This document shows, piece after piece, positions 10,020 through 18,505 of a DNA stretch of 64,000 nt. The number at the start of each line of letters is the position of its first letter. The stretch's first letter is position 1. The notes beneath the pieces are model-generated. The model did no database searches and was not told the origin of the DNA. It saw nothing but the letters and a program-made list of their open reading frames with translations. The stretch lies in assembly GCA_048499455.1 (NCBI GenBank), contig JASNZV010000004.1, forward strand, positions 245,543 to 309,542. The letters run 5' to 3'. This stretch comes from CFX5 sp023384495. GTDB taxonomy: Bacteria > Chloroflexota > Anaerolineae > Caldilineales > Caldilineaceae. The translations under genes were made by a program, and so were the position numbers.

Positions 10020-11024
10020 TCACCGCTTCAAGCGCGGGTCGAGAGCGTCGCGCATGCCGTCGCCGATAAAGTTGAACGCCAGCGCCACCATCACCAATGG
10101 GATGCCCGGCACAAGCGGCAGCCACGGGTGCTGAAACATATAGCTGCGCGCCTGGTCGAGCATGTTCCCCCAGGTGGGCGTCGGGTCTTGCACGCCCAAC
10201 GCCAGAAAGCTGAGCGCCGATTCCAGGATGATAACGCCGCCCACGCTCAAGCTGGCATTCACCCAAATGGGGGCCAACCCATTGGGGATCAGGTGGCGAA
10301 AAATGATACGGCCGTCCGACGCCCCAAAAGCGCGCAGCGACTGAACGAAATCTTGCTCAGAGAGTGAAAGGACCATGCCGCGCATGAGGCGGGCGGCGCC
10401 AAGCCAGTTGAAGGTGATCAAGATCCCCATCAACACGATGATCTTGTTAGTTTCGGTCTCCGAAGTCAAGAAAACCGCGCTCAAAGCCTGGTTGACAAAG
10501 GGCGGCAGCGGCAACTTTGCATCGGTGCGCAACATGATTGCCGACACGATCAACAAAATAGGCAGCAACGGGATCGACAGCATAAACTCGATCAGACGCG
10601 AGATGATCGCATCCACCCACCCGCGGTAATATCCGGCCACGGCCCCAATCGTCAACCCGATTGATTCGGCGATAATGGTCACAATCAAGGCAATCGTCAG
10701 CGAAATCCGACCACCATAGAGCACGCGCGTAAAGAGATCGCGCCCCAAATGGTCGATACCGAGGATGTGCACCTTGCCTTCGCTGCCGGCGATCCCCGGC
10801 GGCGCCGGCCGGCTGGGGGCGGCAATATCCTGCAAGTCGCGCGGAAAGGTGGCAATCACGGGGGCCAGGATCGACACGACCAGCAACGCCAGAATAAAGA
10901 CCAACGACACCACTGCCATGCGATGGCGAAAGAAACGCCGCGCCACGATCCAAAACTGGCTTTCTGTGCGCTGTGTTTCCATAGGTTTCGATCTTCTGGG
11001 CAGCGAGTCAACTGCGGTAGTCAT
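10020..11024 (-). CDS. Opp/Dpp-type ABC importer permease C, system 2
   Basis: A 334-residue DppC/OppC-class permease. The N-terminal OppC_N helix lies at about 33-56. The extracytoplasmic loop before HILGIDHLGRDLFTRVLYGG is shorter than in the system 1 paralogue. Five more hydrophobic helices follow, with the EAA-type loop around LGAARLMRGMVLSLSEQDFVQ. It ends DALDPRLKR, as usual. An in-frame ATG 14 codons in (METQRTESQF) is an alternative start. It lies 47 bases downstream of permease B of the same system and is probably translated from the same message. Confidence 0.92.
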   Translation of the reverse strand: MTTAVDSLPRRSKPMETQRTESQFWIVARRFFRHRMAVVSLVFILALLVVSILAPVIATFPRDLQDIAAPSRPAPPGIAGSEGKVHILGIDHLGRDLFTRVLYGGRISLTIALIVTIIAESIGLTIGAVAGYYRGWVDAIISRLIEFMLSIPLLPILLIVSAIMLRTDAKLPLPPFVNQALSAVFLTSETETNKIIVLMGILITFNWLGAARLMRGMVLSLSEQDFVQSLRAFGASDGRIIFRHLIPNGLAPIWVNASLSVGGVIILESALSFLALGVQDPTPTWGNMLDQARSYMFQHPWLPLVPGIPLVMVALAFNFIGDGMRDALDPRLKR

Positions 11025-11071
11025 AGCTCAAACTTTCTATCGACAAGAGAGGCGCGGCGGTGCGCGGCGCA

Positions 11072-12253
11072 TCATGTATACCGAATGCGCGGGTCTACCA
11101 CCGTATACAAAATATCACCTAACAGGGTGGCGAAAACCGTCAGCACCGCCGTGATAAAGACGAATGCCAGGGCAATGGGGTAGTCATTTTGATTCAAGGC
11201 GTTAATAAATAGCTGCCCCATCCCCGGCCACGCAAAGATGGTCTCGGTAAGAATGGCGCCGGCGAACAGGTTGGGAATTTGCAGCACCAACACAGTCACA
11301 AAGGGGATCAGCGCATTGCGCAGGGCATGTTTGGCGATGACCAATCGCTCGATCACCCCCTTGGCGCGCGCCGTGCGCACATAATCCTGGCGCAACACCT
11401 CGAGCATGGACGAGCGCACAAAGCGGCTCCAGGTGGCCATGCCAAAAAAGGTGAGCACGGTCACCGGCATCGCCAGGCGGATCAGACGGTCCACCACCGT
11501 GTGTGGCTCGATGCGGGGCAACCAGGTCGCAATCTCATACGAGCGCACCGCTGCGCGCGTCCCCGGTGGCAAGCTGGGCAGCCACGGGTAGGTATCGCGC
11601 AGAAAAACCGGCATGACCGAAAAGGCCAAAATCAGCAACAGCCCAAAAAAGAAGACGGGCATTGATGAGCCAAAAAAAGCGACTGTGCTAAAAAAGTAAT
11701 CAAAGCGCGAATATTGGCGCACCGCGCTATAGATGCCAATCGGCACCCCGATCAACAGGGCCAGCGCGGTGGAGGTCACCATCAACTCTAGTGTAGCCTG
11801 CAAGCGGCTGAGGATCTCATCCAACGCCGGTCGCCCTTGGCGGATGACAGTCGACTTGCCAAAATCCCCGCGCAAAATACCCTTGCTGCTCAACACAGGC
11901 GGGTGAATCACCGGCAATTCGCCCAAATAGACATAGTCCTCACACTGGCCGGTGCGCTCATTGGGGATGTAGCACCCCACCGGCACATTGGCAAAGAACT
12001 CGCGGCCGCCGATTACAATCGGGCCGCTGGGGAAGCCAATCAGCCAGCGTGAGAAGCGGATCGGGCCATAGAGATCCAGCTCAAATTGAGCGCGGATACG
12101 AGCAAAATCCTGCGGGGTAAGGCGTTGCTGCGACTGGCGAAGACCCTGAAGCGGCCCACCGGGGGCATAGTTGAAGAGGGCATAGGTGAAGGCGGCGGAC
12201 AACAAGATCACGAACGCCATCTGAAACAGACGACGGATCAGGTAGGCAGTCAT
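11072..12253 (-). CDS. Opp/Dpp-type ABC importer permease B, system 2
   Basis: A 393-residue DppB/OppB-class permease, about 50 residues longer than its system 1 counterpart because of larger extracytoplasmic loops at about 45-135 and 230-260. It opens MTAYLIRRLFQMAFVILL, then APGGPLQGL and GDFGKSTVIRQG. Six predicted membrane helices and the EAA-like loop DYVRTARAKGVIERLVIAKH are present. The C-terminus DPRIRYT is family-typical. It follows the system 2 binding-protein gene by 106 bases in the same direction. Confidence 0.92.
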   Translation of the reverse strand: MTAYLIRRLFQMAFVILLSAAFTYALFNYAPGGPLQGLRQSQQRLTPQDFARIRAQFELDLYGPIRFSRWLIGFPSGPIVIGGREFFANVPVGCYIPNERTGQCEDYVYLGELPVIHPPVLSSKGILRGDFGKSTVIRQGRPALDEILSRLQATLELMVTSTALALLIGVPIGIYSAVRQYSRFDYFFSTVAFFGSSMPVFFFGLLLILAFSVMPVFLRDTYPWLPSLPPGTRAAVRSYEIATWLPRIEPHTVVDRLIRLAMPVTVLTFFGMATWSRFVRSSMLEVLRQDYVRTARAKGVIERLVIAKHALRNALIPFVTVLVLQIPNLFAGAILTETIFAWPGMGQLFINALNQNDYPIALAFVFITAVLTVFATLLGDILYTVVDPRIRYT

Positions 12254-12359
12254 GCGCGGGCGGGCTCCAGGTGGGAAATGAGGAGTGAAGAGTAAGGGAC
12301 AAAGCGGAAAGATTCATCCCGCTTCACCACATCGCTCCTCACCCCTCACGCATCACAAC

Positions 12360-14267
12360 TTACTTCGTGTACAGATTCATGTCGATATGCTCCCAGGTCG
12401 GGCTGGCGATGATTTCCACATTCACCCGGCCCTCGGCAGCAGCATCCACCACGGTCTGCACTTCAGCGCCACCACCCAGGGTGGCCTTCTCCAGATAGTC
12501 CACTTCGCCGCTCAGCAACTGGGCGACCGCCTGGTTGGTGTCGGGGATGATCAACACGATGATGCGCTGCACGCCGGCGCCCGGCGCATAGTGCGGATTG
12601 GCCTCCATGGTGATGCTCTGGCCGCGCTGCCAATCGGTGATGACAAAGGGGCCAAAGCTCAACGGCTTCTCGGCAATTTCCGGCAGGGTGGCCCACTCAA
12701 CCGCGGGCACATCGGCCAGCCGGCGGCCATCACTCAACACCTGATGGCTGGGGTAGACCGGCGCGTTGGGGCTGATAGAGAAGGGCATCACATGATAGGT
12801 CGGGTCCTGCACGCCGGGCCAATACTTGATCGTCCAGCTGAGGCTGCCATCCTCGGCCCAGGTAATGTTGCCCAGCGTGTCCGCCTCGGTGCCAAAGGCG
12901 TTACAGGTGTTGAACGTCGTGGCGCCCGAAGTGCGGTCACAATTGATGCTATAGGCCAGTCTGACATCTTCGATCGAGCCTGGCGTACCATCGCTCCAGG
13001 TGTAGGGATTCAGCTCGTAGGTGACCGTGAGCTGCGGCAGTTGCAGCGGGCTGCTGCCGTCATAGGCGGTAGCTTCGCCATCCACAATCACCACCGTGCC
13101 CTCTTCGAGCACAACGGGGTCGCCGTCCACGTTGTAGACAGTATCACCCGGCGCCACGTCGACCATCTCATTCGTGGCAAGCCCAGACTCCAACGTGCTC
13201 AACTCTTTCTGCAGCACGGCCTGATAGTCATAGTTGTACTGCGTATTGCCCACGCCAACCGCCATCTGGGCGATCTGCGCCTGCACTGCCGCGCTCTCGA
13301 CCAGTGTAAACATAGAGGCGGGCTCCTGCGAGAAGCCAATCACGATGGTGTCGCCACCGTCGGACAACGTCCAATTGGCGGCGCTGGCCGACCCATATTC
13401 GGTTGGGTCGCTGACCAGCCCTTGCAGATTGTTTCCCCAGGCTTCAGCTTCGGCGCGCTGGAAGAGCGGCAGCGACACCATATCGCGTGAGAACTCTTCC
13501 TGCACGGCGTGGTAGGCGGCAATGCGCGCATCACGGTCGAGCGTATTGGTGGCGAGGATGATCGCCTGGCTTGCTCGCTCATTGCACCAACCCATCCCGT
13601 TCTGGCCTTCCCAGTTGTTGCTGGGCAGCGGGATCTGGTTGCAGGCGTAGAGCGTGCGGCCAGCCGGGTCCGCCTGACCGACCCACGCAAAGGCGCCCAG
13701 TTCGTAATCGCGGCGGGCTAGACCGGTCGTGTCACCAAACCACCATGAGGCCGGCGCATAGAGCGGCAGAATCTGGACGCCACATTCGGCCAGGTTCTGG
13801 ATCATGACGGCAGACCAGGTTTGGCGGAACTGGGCGCTCGTTGTCGTGAACTTGAGCGACAGAGTCTCGCCGGCAGCATTGCTGCGCACGGGGCCATCGC
13901 CCACCCAACCGGCCTCTTCCAACAACGCCTTGCCCGCCTCGGGATCATAGGCATAGTCCACAACGTCTCCACCATAGGCCCAGTGGGTGCGCGGCAGGAA
14001 AGTGTCCATGCGCAGCTCACTCTTATCCTCCACATAGGGATAGACCGAGGCGATCAGCGCGTCGCGGTCGATACAGTGGGCCAATGCATGGCGAACGCGA
14101 ATATCGCTCAGGATGGGGTGGGGCGTGGTGTAATCCTCAACCCCCGACATCGCCCCCTCACCATCAGCCGGCATCGGGCCGGCAGGCGCGGTTGGGGCTG
14201 CGCATGCGCCGATGATGAGCGCAGCGACGGTGAGTAACGCCAATGCGGCAAAACGCTTCGCTTTCAT
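12360..14267 (-). CDS. SBP_bac_5-type binding lipoprotein with apparently circularly permuted domain order, system 2
   Basis: A 635-residue extracytoplasmic lipoprotein with signal helix 7-20 and lipobox IGAC ending at C22. The ATG at 14267 has AAGGAG ten bases upstream; a longer frame to 14516 crosses the promoter region and was rejected. The halves of the family fold are in reverse order. Residues 50-300 are what normally forms the second half (ILSDIRVRHALAHCIDRDAL, then the C-lobe ending near NNLQGLVSDP). Residues 303-635 are what normally forms the first half (DTIVIGFSQEPASM, TWSDGTPGSIEDVRLAY, FGPFVITDW, LLSGEVDYL), stopping at WEHIDMNLYTK, which in ordinary members leads straight into the DVRVR segment. 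It should serve the permeases at 11072 and 10020. Confidence 0.85.
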   Translation of the reverse strand: MKAKRFAALALLTVAALIIGACAAPTAPAGPMPADGEGAMSGVEDYTTPHPILSDIRVRHALAHCIDRDALIASVYPYVEDKSELRMDTFLPRTHWAYGGDVVDYAYDPEAGKALLEEAGWVGDGPVRSNAAGETLSLKFTTTSAQFRQTWSAVMIQNLAECGVQILPLYAPASWWFGDTTGLARRDYELGAFAWVGQADPAGRTLYACNQIPLPSNNWEGQNGMGWCNERASQAIILATNTLDRDARIAAYHAVQEEFSRDMVSLPLFQRAEAEAWGNNLQGLVSDPTEYGSASAANWTLSDGGDTIVIGFSQEPASMFTLVESAAVQAQIAQMAVGVGNTQYNYDYQAVLQKELSTLESGLATNEMVDVAPGDTVYNVDGDPVVLEEGTVVIVDGEATAYDGSSPLQLPQLTVTYELNPYTWSDGTPGSIEDVRLAYSINCDRTSGATTFNTCNAFGTEADTLGNITWAEDGSLSWTIKYWPGVQDPTYHVMPFSISPNAPVYPSHQVLSDGRRLADVPAVEWATLPEIAEKPLSFGPFVITDWQRGQSITMEANPHYAPGAGVQRIIVLIIPDTNQAVAQLLSGEVDYLEKATLGGGAEVQTVVDAAAEGRVNVEIIASPTWEHIDMNLYTK

Positions 14268-14355
14268 CTTTACGATTCTCCTTTTCTGACTCACCTTGCG
14301 CATCATCGCAGGCGCGCGGCAAGTGGCTGAAATCCACCTAAACACATTCATATCA

Positions 14356-14384
14356 AACTTATGATAAAAGCAGGATAAAGTCAA
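14356..14384 (-). promoter_or_regulatory. Possible promoter of the system 2 binding-protein gene
   Basis: On the minus strand TTGACT (14384-14379) is followed after 17 bases by TAAGTT (14361-14356), about 90 bases upstream of the ATG at 14267. The -35 hexamer is close to consensus, but the -10 is only a 3/6 match. A promoter is expected here because a strong terminator lies just upstream, at 14401-14433. The region is also visibly AT-richer than its surroundings. Confidence 0.35.
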
Positions 14385-14400
14385 ATCGGCGAATGAGGCC

Positions 14401-14433
14401 AAAAAGCGCGAGGCGTCTACTCGCCTCGCGCTT
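14401..14433 (-). terminator. Intrinsic terminator after ATPase F of system 2
   Basis: A perfect 12-bp stem AAGCGCGAGGCG/CGCCTCGCGCTT (14404-14415 with 14422-14433) encloses a 6-base loop. On the minus strand it is followed by a run of five T. It begins 15 bases after the stop of the ATPase gene at 14449. This separates the two-gene ATPase transcript from the binding-protein gene that follows in the same direction. Confidence 0.85.
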
Positions 14434-14448
14434 GCCCCCTCGGTCTGG

Positions 14449-15447
14449 TCACTCGTGGAGCCAACAGGCAACAAAATGACCATTGCCGTAATCTTTGAAT
14501 GGGGGTTCCTGTTCACGGCAGATATCCATCACCTTTGGGCAGCGCGTGCAAAAGTGGCAGCCTTTGGGCGGATTGGCCGGGCTTGGCACGTCCCCCTCCA
14601 GAATGATGCGCTGCCGACGCCCTTCAATCGCCGGGTCGGGGATTGGCACGGCGGAGAGCAGGGCCTGGGTATAGGGGTGCATGGGGTTTTCGTAAAGTTC
14701 ATCGCGGTCGGCCAACTCCACAATCTTGCCCAGATACATGACAGCAATGCGGTCGGAGATATGGCGCACCACCGAGAGATCGTGTGCAATAAAGAGATAG
14801 GTAAGGTTGAGCTCATCCTGCAAATCTTCGAGCAGGTTGATAATCTGCGCCTGAATCGACACATCCAGCGCCGAGATTGGCTCATCACAGACGATAAAAG
14901 CGGGGTTGACGGCCAGGGCGCGCGCAATGCCGATGCGCTGGCGCTGCCCGCCCGAAAACTCGTGGGGATAGCGGTTGACAAAGACCGGATTCAACCCGAC
15001 GATCTTGAGCAGCTCTTGCACCCGCTCCTGGCGTTCTTTGCGCGTGCTGCCTATATTGTGTACTTCCAACGGCTCGCCAATGATGCTGCCCACCGTCATA
15101 CGCGGGTTCAGTGACGCATAGGGGTCCTGAAAGATCATCTGCATCCGCCGGCGCGTCTTGCGCAGTTCTTCGCCCTTGGTTTTGGTCAGCTCCCGCCCCT
15201 CAAACTGGACGCTGCCAGCGGTTGGCCGATGGAGCTGCAAGATCGCGCGGCCCGTGGTCGACTTGCCACAGCCCGACTCACCCACCAACCCCAAAGTTTC
15301 ACCCCGATAGAGGTCGAAGGAGATGCCATCCACCGCCTTAATCGCGCCTACCTGACGCTGAAAGATAATGCCACGCGTGATGGGAAAGTGCATCTGCAAG
15401 TCGTCAACCGCCAGCAGCACCTCTTTGTTGCCATTTCCTGCGCTCAT
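14449..15447 (-). CDS. Opp/Dpp-type ABC importer ATPase F, system 2
   Basis: A 332-residue ATP-binding subunit with Walker A GESGCGKSTTGRA, Q-loop MIFQDPYASLNPR, signature FSGGQRQRIGIARAL, Walker B FIVCDEPISALD, H-loop FIAHDLSVVRH, and C-terminal PPKGCHFCTRCPKVMDIC. The ATG at 15447 (MSAGNGNKEV) overlaps the stop of the upstream ATPase gene as ATGA (15447-15444), the mark of translational coupling. The longer frame to 15504 would overlap the neighbour by 60 bases and was not used. It pairs with the ATPase at 15444-16463. Confidence 0.93.
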   Translation of the reverse strand: MSAGNGNKEVLLAVDDLQMHFPITRGIIFQRQVGAIKAVDGISFDLYRGETLGLVGESGCGKSTTGRAILQLHRPTAGSVQFEGRELTKTKGEELRKTRRRMQMIFQDPYASLNPRMTVGSIIGEPLEVHNIGSTRKERQERVQELLKIVGLNPVFVNRYPHEFSGGQRQRIGIARALAVNPAFIVCDEPISALDVSIQAQIINLLEDLQDELNLTYLFIAHDLSVVRHISDRIAVMYLGKIVELADRDELYENPMHPYTQALLSAVPIPDPAIEGRRQRIILEGDVPSPANPPKGCHFCTRCPKVMDICREQEPPFKDYGNGHFVACWLHE

Positions 15448-16463
15448 TGTGACACCTCCACCGCATTGACGACCCGCACACCCACCTCGCCAACCTCCTT
15501 CCAATACCAGCAGGCCACCTTGCGCTGATTTTCAACCACCTCCAGCGGCGGGTTCTCTTGCCAGCAACGTTCTTTGGCAAAGGCGCAACGGGGCGCAAAC
15601 GGGCAATGGCTGGGCGGCTCCAACAAGTCAGGGGGAAGCCCCTCAATTGGCACCAATCGCTTCTGACGGCCCAGATCCAGCCGGGGGATCGAGCGCAACA
15701 GCCCCAGCGTGTAGGGGTGGTAGGGCTTGGCGTAAATTTCATTTACCGGGGATTCTTCGACGATAAACCCCGAATACATGACGATCACCCGCTCGGCCAT
15801 GCCTGCCACCACCCCCAGGTCATGGGTGATCCAGATGATCGACATCCCTAATTCCTGCTTAAGGCGGTTGACCAAGTCCACGATCTGCGCCTGGATCGTC
15901 ACATCCAGCGCTGTGGTTGGCTCGTCGGCAATCAACAACTGTGGGTCACAGCTCAGCCCCATCGCGATCATCACACGCTGGCGCATCCCACCCGAGAACT
16001 GATGCGGGTAGTCGTCGATACGCGCCGCCGCCGCCGGGATGCCCACCAGTTCGAGCAGCTCGATGGCGCGCCTGCGGCTCTGCTCGCGGCTCATGTTCAG
16101 GTGCAGTTCCAACGACTCGGTGATCTGCCGCCCTACGGTCAACACCGGGTTGAGCGAGGTCATTGGGTCCTGAAAAATCATGGCGATGCGATTGCCGCGC
16201 ACCTGACGCAATTGGTCTTCACTGAGCTTGAGCAAATCCTGGCCGTCAAAGATTACCTCGCCGTCGACGATCTTGCCCGGCGGCTGTGGAATCAGGCGGA
16301 TCAGCGACATGACGCCGACACTCTTACCCGAGCCGGATTCGCCCACAATCGCCACAGTTTCGCCGGCATCGACCGAATATGAGATGCCGTTAACGGCATG
16401 GACGACGCCGTCCTGCGTGAAGAACTGGGTCTTCAGATTCTTCACCTCGAGCAATTTTGGCAT
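15444..16463 (-). CDS. Opp/Dpp-type ABC importer ATPase D, system 2
   Basis: A 339-residue ATP-binding subunit, first gene of importer system 2. It has Walker A GESGSGKS, Q-loop MIFQDPMTSLNP, signature FSGGMRQRVMIAMGL, Walker B LLIADEPTTALD, and a C-terminal domain with HCPFAPRCAFAKERC. The ATG at 16463 (MPKLLEVKNLKTQFF) has GAGGAG about 10 bases upstream. It overlaps the next gene by four bases. The 410-base gap upstream should hold the promoter of the block, but no clear one was recognised. Confidence 0.93.
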   Translation of the reverse strand: MPKLLEVKNLKTQFFTQDGVVHAVNGISYSVDAGETVAIVGESGSGKSVGVMSLIRLIPQPPGKIVDGEVIFDGQDLLKLSEDQLRQVRGNRIAMIFQDPMTSLNPVLTVGRQITESLELHLNMSREQSRRRAIELLELVGIPAAAARIDDYPHQFSGGMRQRVMIAMGLSCDPQLLIADEPTTALDVTIQAQIVDLVNRLKQELGMSIIWITHDLGVVAGMAERVIVMYSGFIVEESPVNEIYAKPYHPYTLGLLRSIPRLDLGRQKRLVPIEGLPPDLLEPPSHCPFAPRCAFAKERCWQENPPLEVVENQRKVACWYWKEVGEVGVRVVNAVEVSQ

Positions 16464-16873
16464 AGAGATGCACTCCTCCGCGTGATGGTTTGCATGATGC
16501 CTTATGAATCCATAACGGATTTACAGTTTGGGTCGGATTGTGGTTGTGCGAACACAGCGGGTTTTGCATGGGCAAAACAACGGTTTGATACCGACTGTCA
16601 GGCATAGCCGGAAGATTCAGCAGTGGGGTTCGCTGGTATACAAGCAGTTGCCACGAAACACAAACGGGCATTCGCCTTCGGTAGAACCTCTGGATGCGGC
16701 GTCCATTTGCCGGCAGCCGCCAGCGAGGGCGAGCTTCCCAGGTGCGCAGTGTGAGTGCGCCGGCCAGGCGATGCGCCGCGTTGGGCGGTGCGTCGTCCCA
16801 AAAACCGTTGGGCCAAATCGTAACAGACTTTCCGCGCACTGTCAAACACTGTTTTCGGATCGGGGAAATAATG
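16464..16873. other. 410-base gap between argH and importer system 2
   Basis: The gap holds the ribosome site of the first importer gene. On the minus strand it should hold the promoter of the importer block and the end of the argH transcript. No gene, convincing promoter or T-tailed terminator was seen. A 7-bp inverted repeat GTTTTGC/GCAAAAC near 16560 is too short to interpret. Confidence 0.4.
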
Positions 16874-18262
16874 CTATATGCGGTCTACGGCCAGCCATGT
16901 ACGCAACTGTGCGATCTGCGCCAGCACGGCGCGCCGGCTGGTTCCACCATCCACATCGCGGCGCTCGACGCTCTCTTCAAAATCCCACACGGTGGCCACA
17001 TCCTCGTCAAACGCCGTATGAAGTTTTTGCAGCTCTTCCACCGTCAGCTCCGCCAGGGAGATACCCTGCACCTCGGCCATGCGCACAGCCGCGCCGGCAA
17101 TGTGATGCGTCTCGCGGAAGGGGACGCCTTTGCGCACCAAATACTCGGCCAGGTCGGTCGACAGCATTTCACTCGTCAGCGCGGCGCGCATGGCAATCGG
17201 GTGGGTCGTCAGGGTTGAGAGCACGCCGGTGGCGATCTGCAGCGAGCCGCTCAGGTTGTCCACCGTGTCGAAGAGCGGCTCTTTGTCCTCTTGCAGATCT
17301 TTGTTATACGAACTGGGCAGCCCCTTCAGGGTAGTCATCAGCCCCGTCATGCTCCCCATAATCCGGCCCGATTTCCCTCGCAACAGCTCGAGCGCGTCGG
17401 GATTCTTCTTTTGGGGCATGAGGCTGCTGCCGGTGCTGTAGGCGTCGGCCAGGGTGACAAAGCCAAACTCGCGGCTGCTGTAGATGATCAGGTCTTCGGC
17501 CAGCCGGCTCAGGTGGAGCATGGTCAGGGTGGCCCAGAAGAGAAACTCGGCAATAAAGTCGCGGTCGCTCACGCCGTCCAGGCTATTCGCCGTGACGCCG
17601 GCAAAGCCCAGGTCGGCGGCCAACTGGTCGCGGTCGATGGGGAAGGGGTTGCCGGCCAGGGCGCCGCTCCCCAGCGGCATCAGGTTCACCCGCGCCGCTA
17701 GCTCATCCAGACGCAGGGCGTCGCGTTGCCACGGCCAGGCATGGCTCAACAGCCAATGGCTCCAGCGGATCGGTTGCGCCGGCTGCAAGTGGGTATACCC
17801 GGGCATGAGGAGGTCGATCTCTTCAGCCGCGCGCTCGGCGGCGACGCTGATCAATTGGCGCAAGTGGTTGCGTAACAGAGCGATCTCCTCGCGCAGCCAC
17901 AGCCGCACATCTGTGGCAATCTGGTCGTTGCGGCTGCGTCCGGTGTGCAACTTCCCGGCCACCGGGCCGATCAGCTCGGTTAACCGGCGTTCGTTCGCGG
18001 TGTGGATGTCTTCATCGCCAGGCTGGACCGCAAAGCGGCAATTTGCCCACTCGTCGCGCAGCTGGGCCAACCCATCCACAATTTGCTGCGCCTCGGCGTC
18101 CGTCATGATATGCGCCCGCGCCAGCGCGCGCGCATAGGCCTGGCTGCCCTCAATATCCGCCGCCCACAGCCGCCGGTCAAAGCGCAACGACTCGTTGAAC
18201 GCCTCCATCAGCGGGTCGGTTTTACCAGTAAATCGCCCACCCCACAGTTTATTGTTCATCAA
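16874..18262 (-). CDS. argH: Argininosuccinate lyase
   Basis: A 462-residue cytosolic enzyme of the fumarase/aspartase superfamily. It splits argininosuccinate into arginine and fumarate, the last step of arginine synthesis. It opens with NKLWGGRFTGKTDPLMEAFN, has RSRNDQIATDVRLW near 115, the catalytic His region GYTHLQPAQPIRWSHW near 160, and the flexible signature loop GSSLMPQKKNPDALE near 282 with the catalytic Ser. Length is standard. Two consecutive ATG codons allow the start one residue later. No other arginine gene is nearby, so it appears to be transcribed alone. Confidence 0.97.
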   Translation of the reverse strand: MMNNKLWGGRFTGKTDPLMEAFNESLRFDRRLWAADIEGSQAYARALARAHIMTDAEAQQIVDGLAQLRDEWANCRFAVQPGDEDIHTANERRLTELIGPVAGKLHTGRSRNDQIATDVRLWLREEIALLRNHLRQLISVAAERAAEEIDLLMPGYTHLQPAQPIRWSHWLLSHAWPWQRDALRLDELAARVNLMPLGSGALAGNPFPIDRDQLAADLGFAGVTANSLDGVSDRDFIAEFLFWATLTMLHLSRLAEDLIIYSSREFGFVTLADAYSTGSSLMPQKKNPDALELLRGKSGRIMGSMTGLMTTLKGLPSSYNKDLQEDKEPLFDTVDNLSGSLQIATGVLSTLTTHPIAMRAALTSEMLSTDLAEYLVRKGVPFRETHHIAGAAVRMAEVQGISLAELTVEELQKLHTAFDEDVATVWDFEESVERRDVDGGTSRRAVLAQIAQLRTWLAVDRI

Positions 18263-18505
18263 ACAGCCATCCTTGCTCTGTAACTCGCAAAACGTTCAAA
18301 ACAATCCACCAATCGATTCTATCCGAAAGAGCCACATCACGAATGTACTGACCACGGAATCGCTCGAATCGGTAGCGCGCCCCTACAATGCCGCAAAATC
18401 ACAGTCAGCAGGTCACGGTTCATGTGCTCTGGGCCGGTTCGTGACTGGCCCGACGACGGGTCACGGACCCGTCTTGGGCGGAAATCGTGAAGTACGGAAA
18501 GTCCG

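Noticed and set aside
12285..13490. 401-codon plus-strand open frame opposite the system 2 binding protein
   Set aside because: It lies antisense to a well-supported gene with lipobox and ribosome site, shows no recognisable domain, and such long antisense frames are common in GC-rich DNA.
14268..14516. Extended N-terminus of the permuted binding protein
   Set aside because: The extra 83 codons cross the terminator and promoter-like region and would bury the lipoprotein signal; a good ribosome site lies just before 14267.
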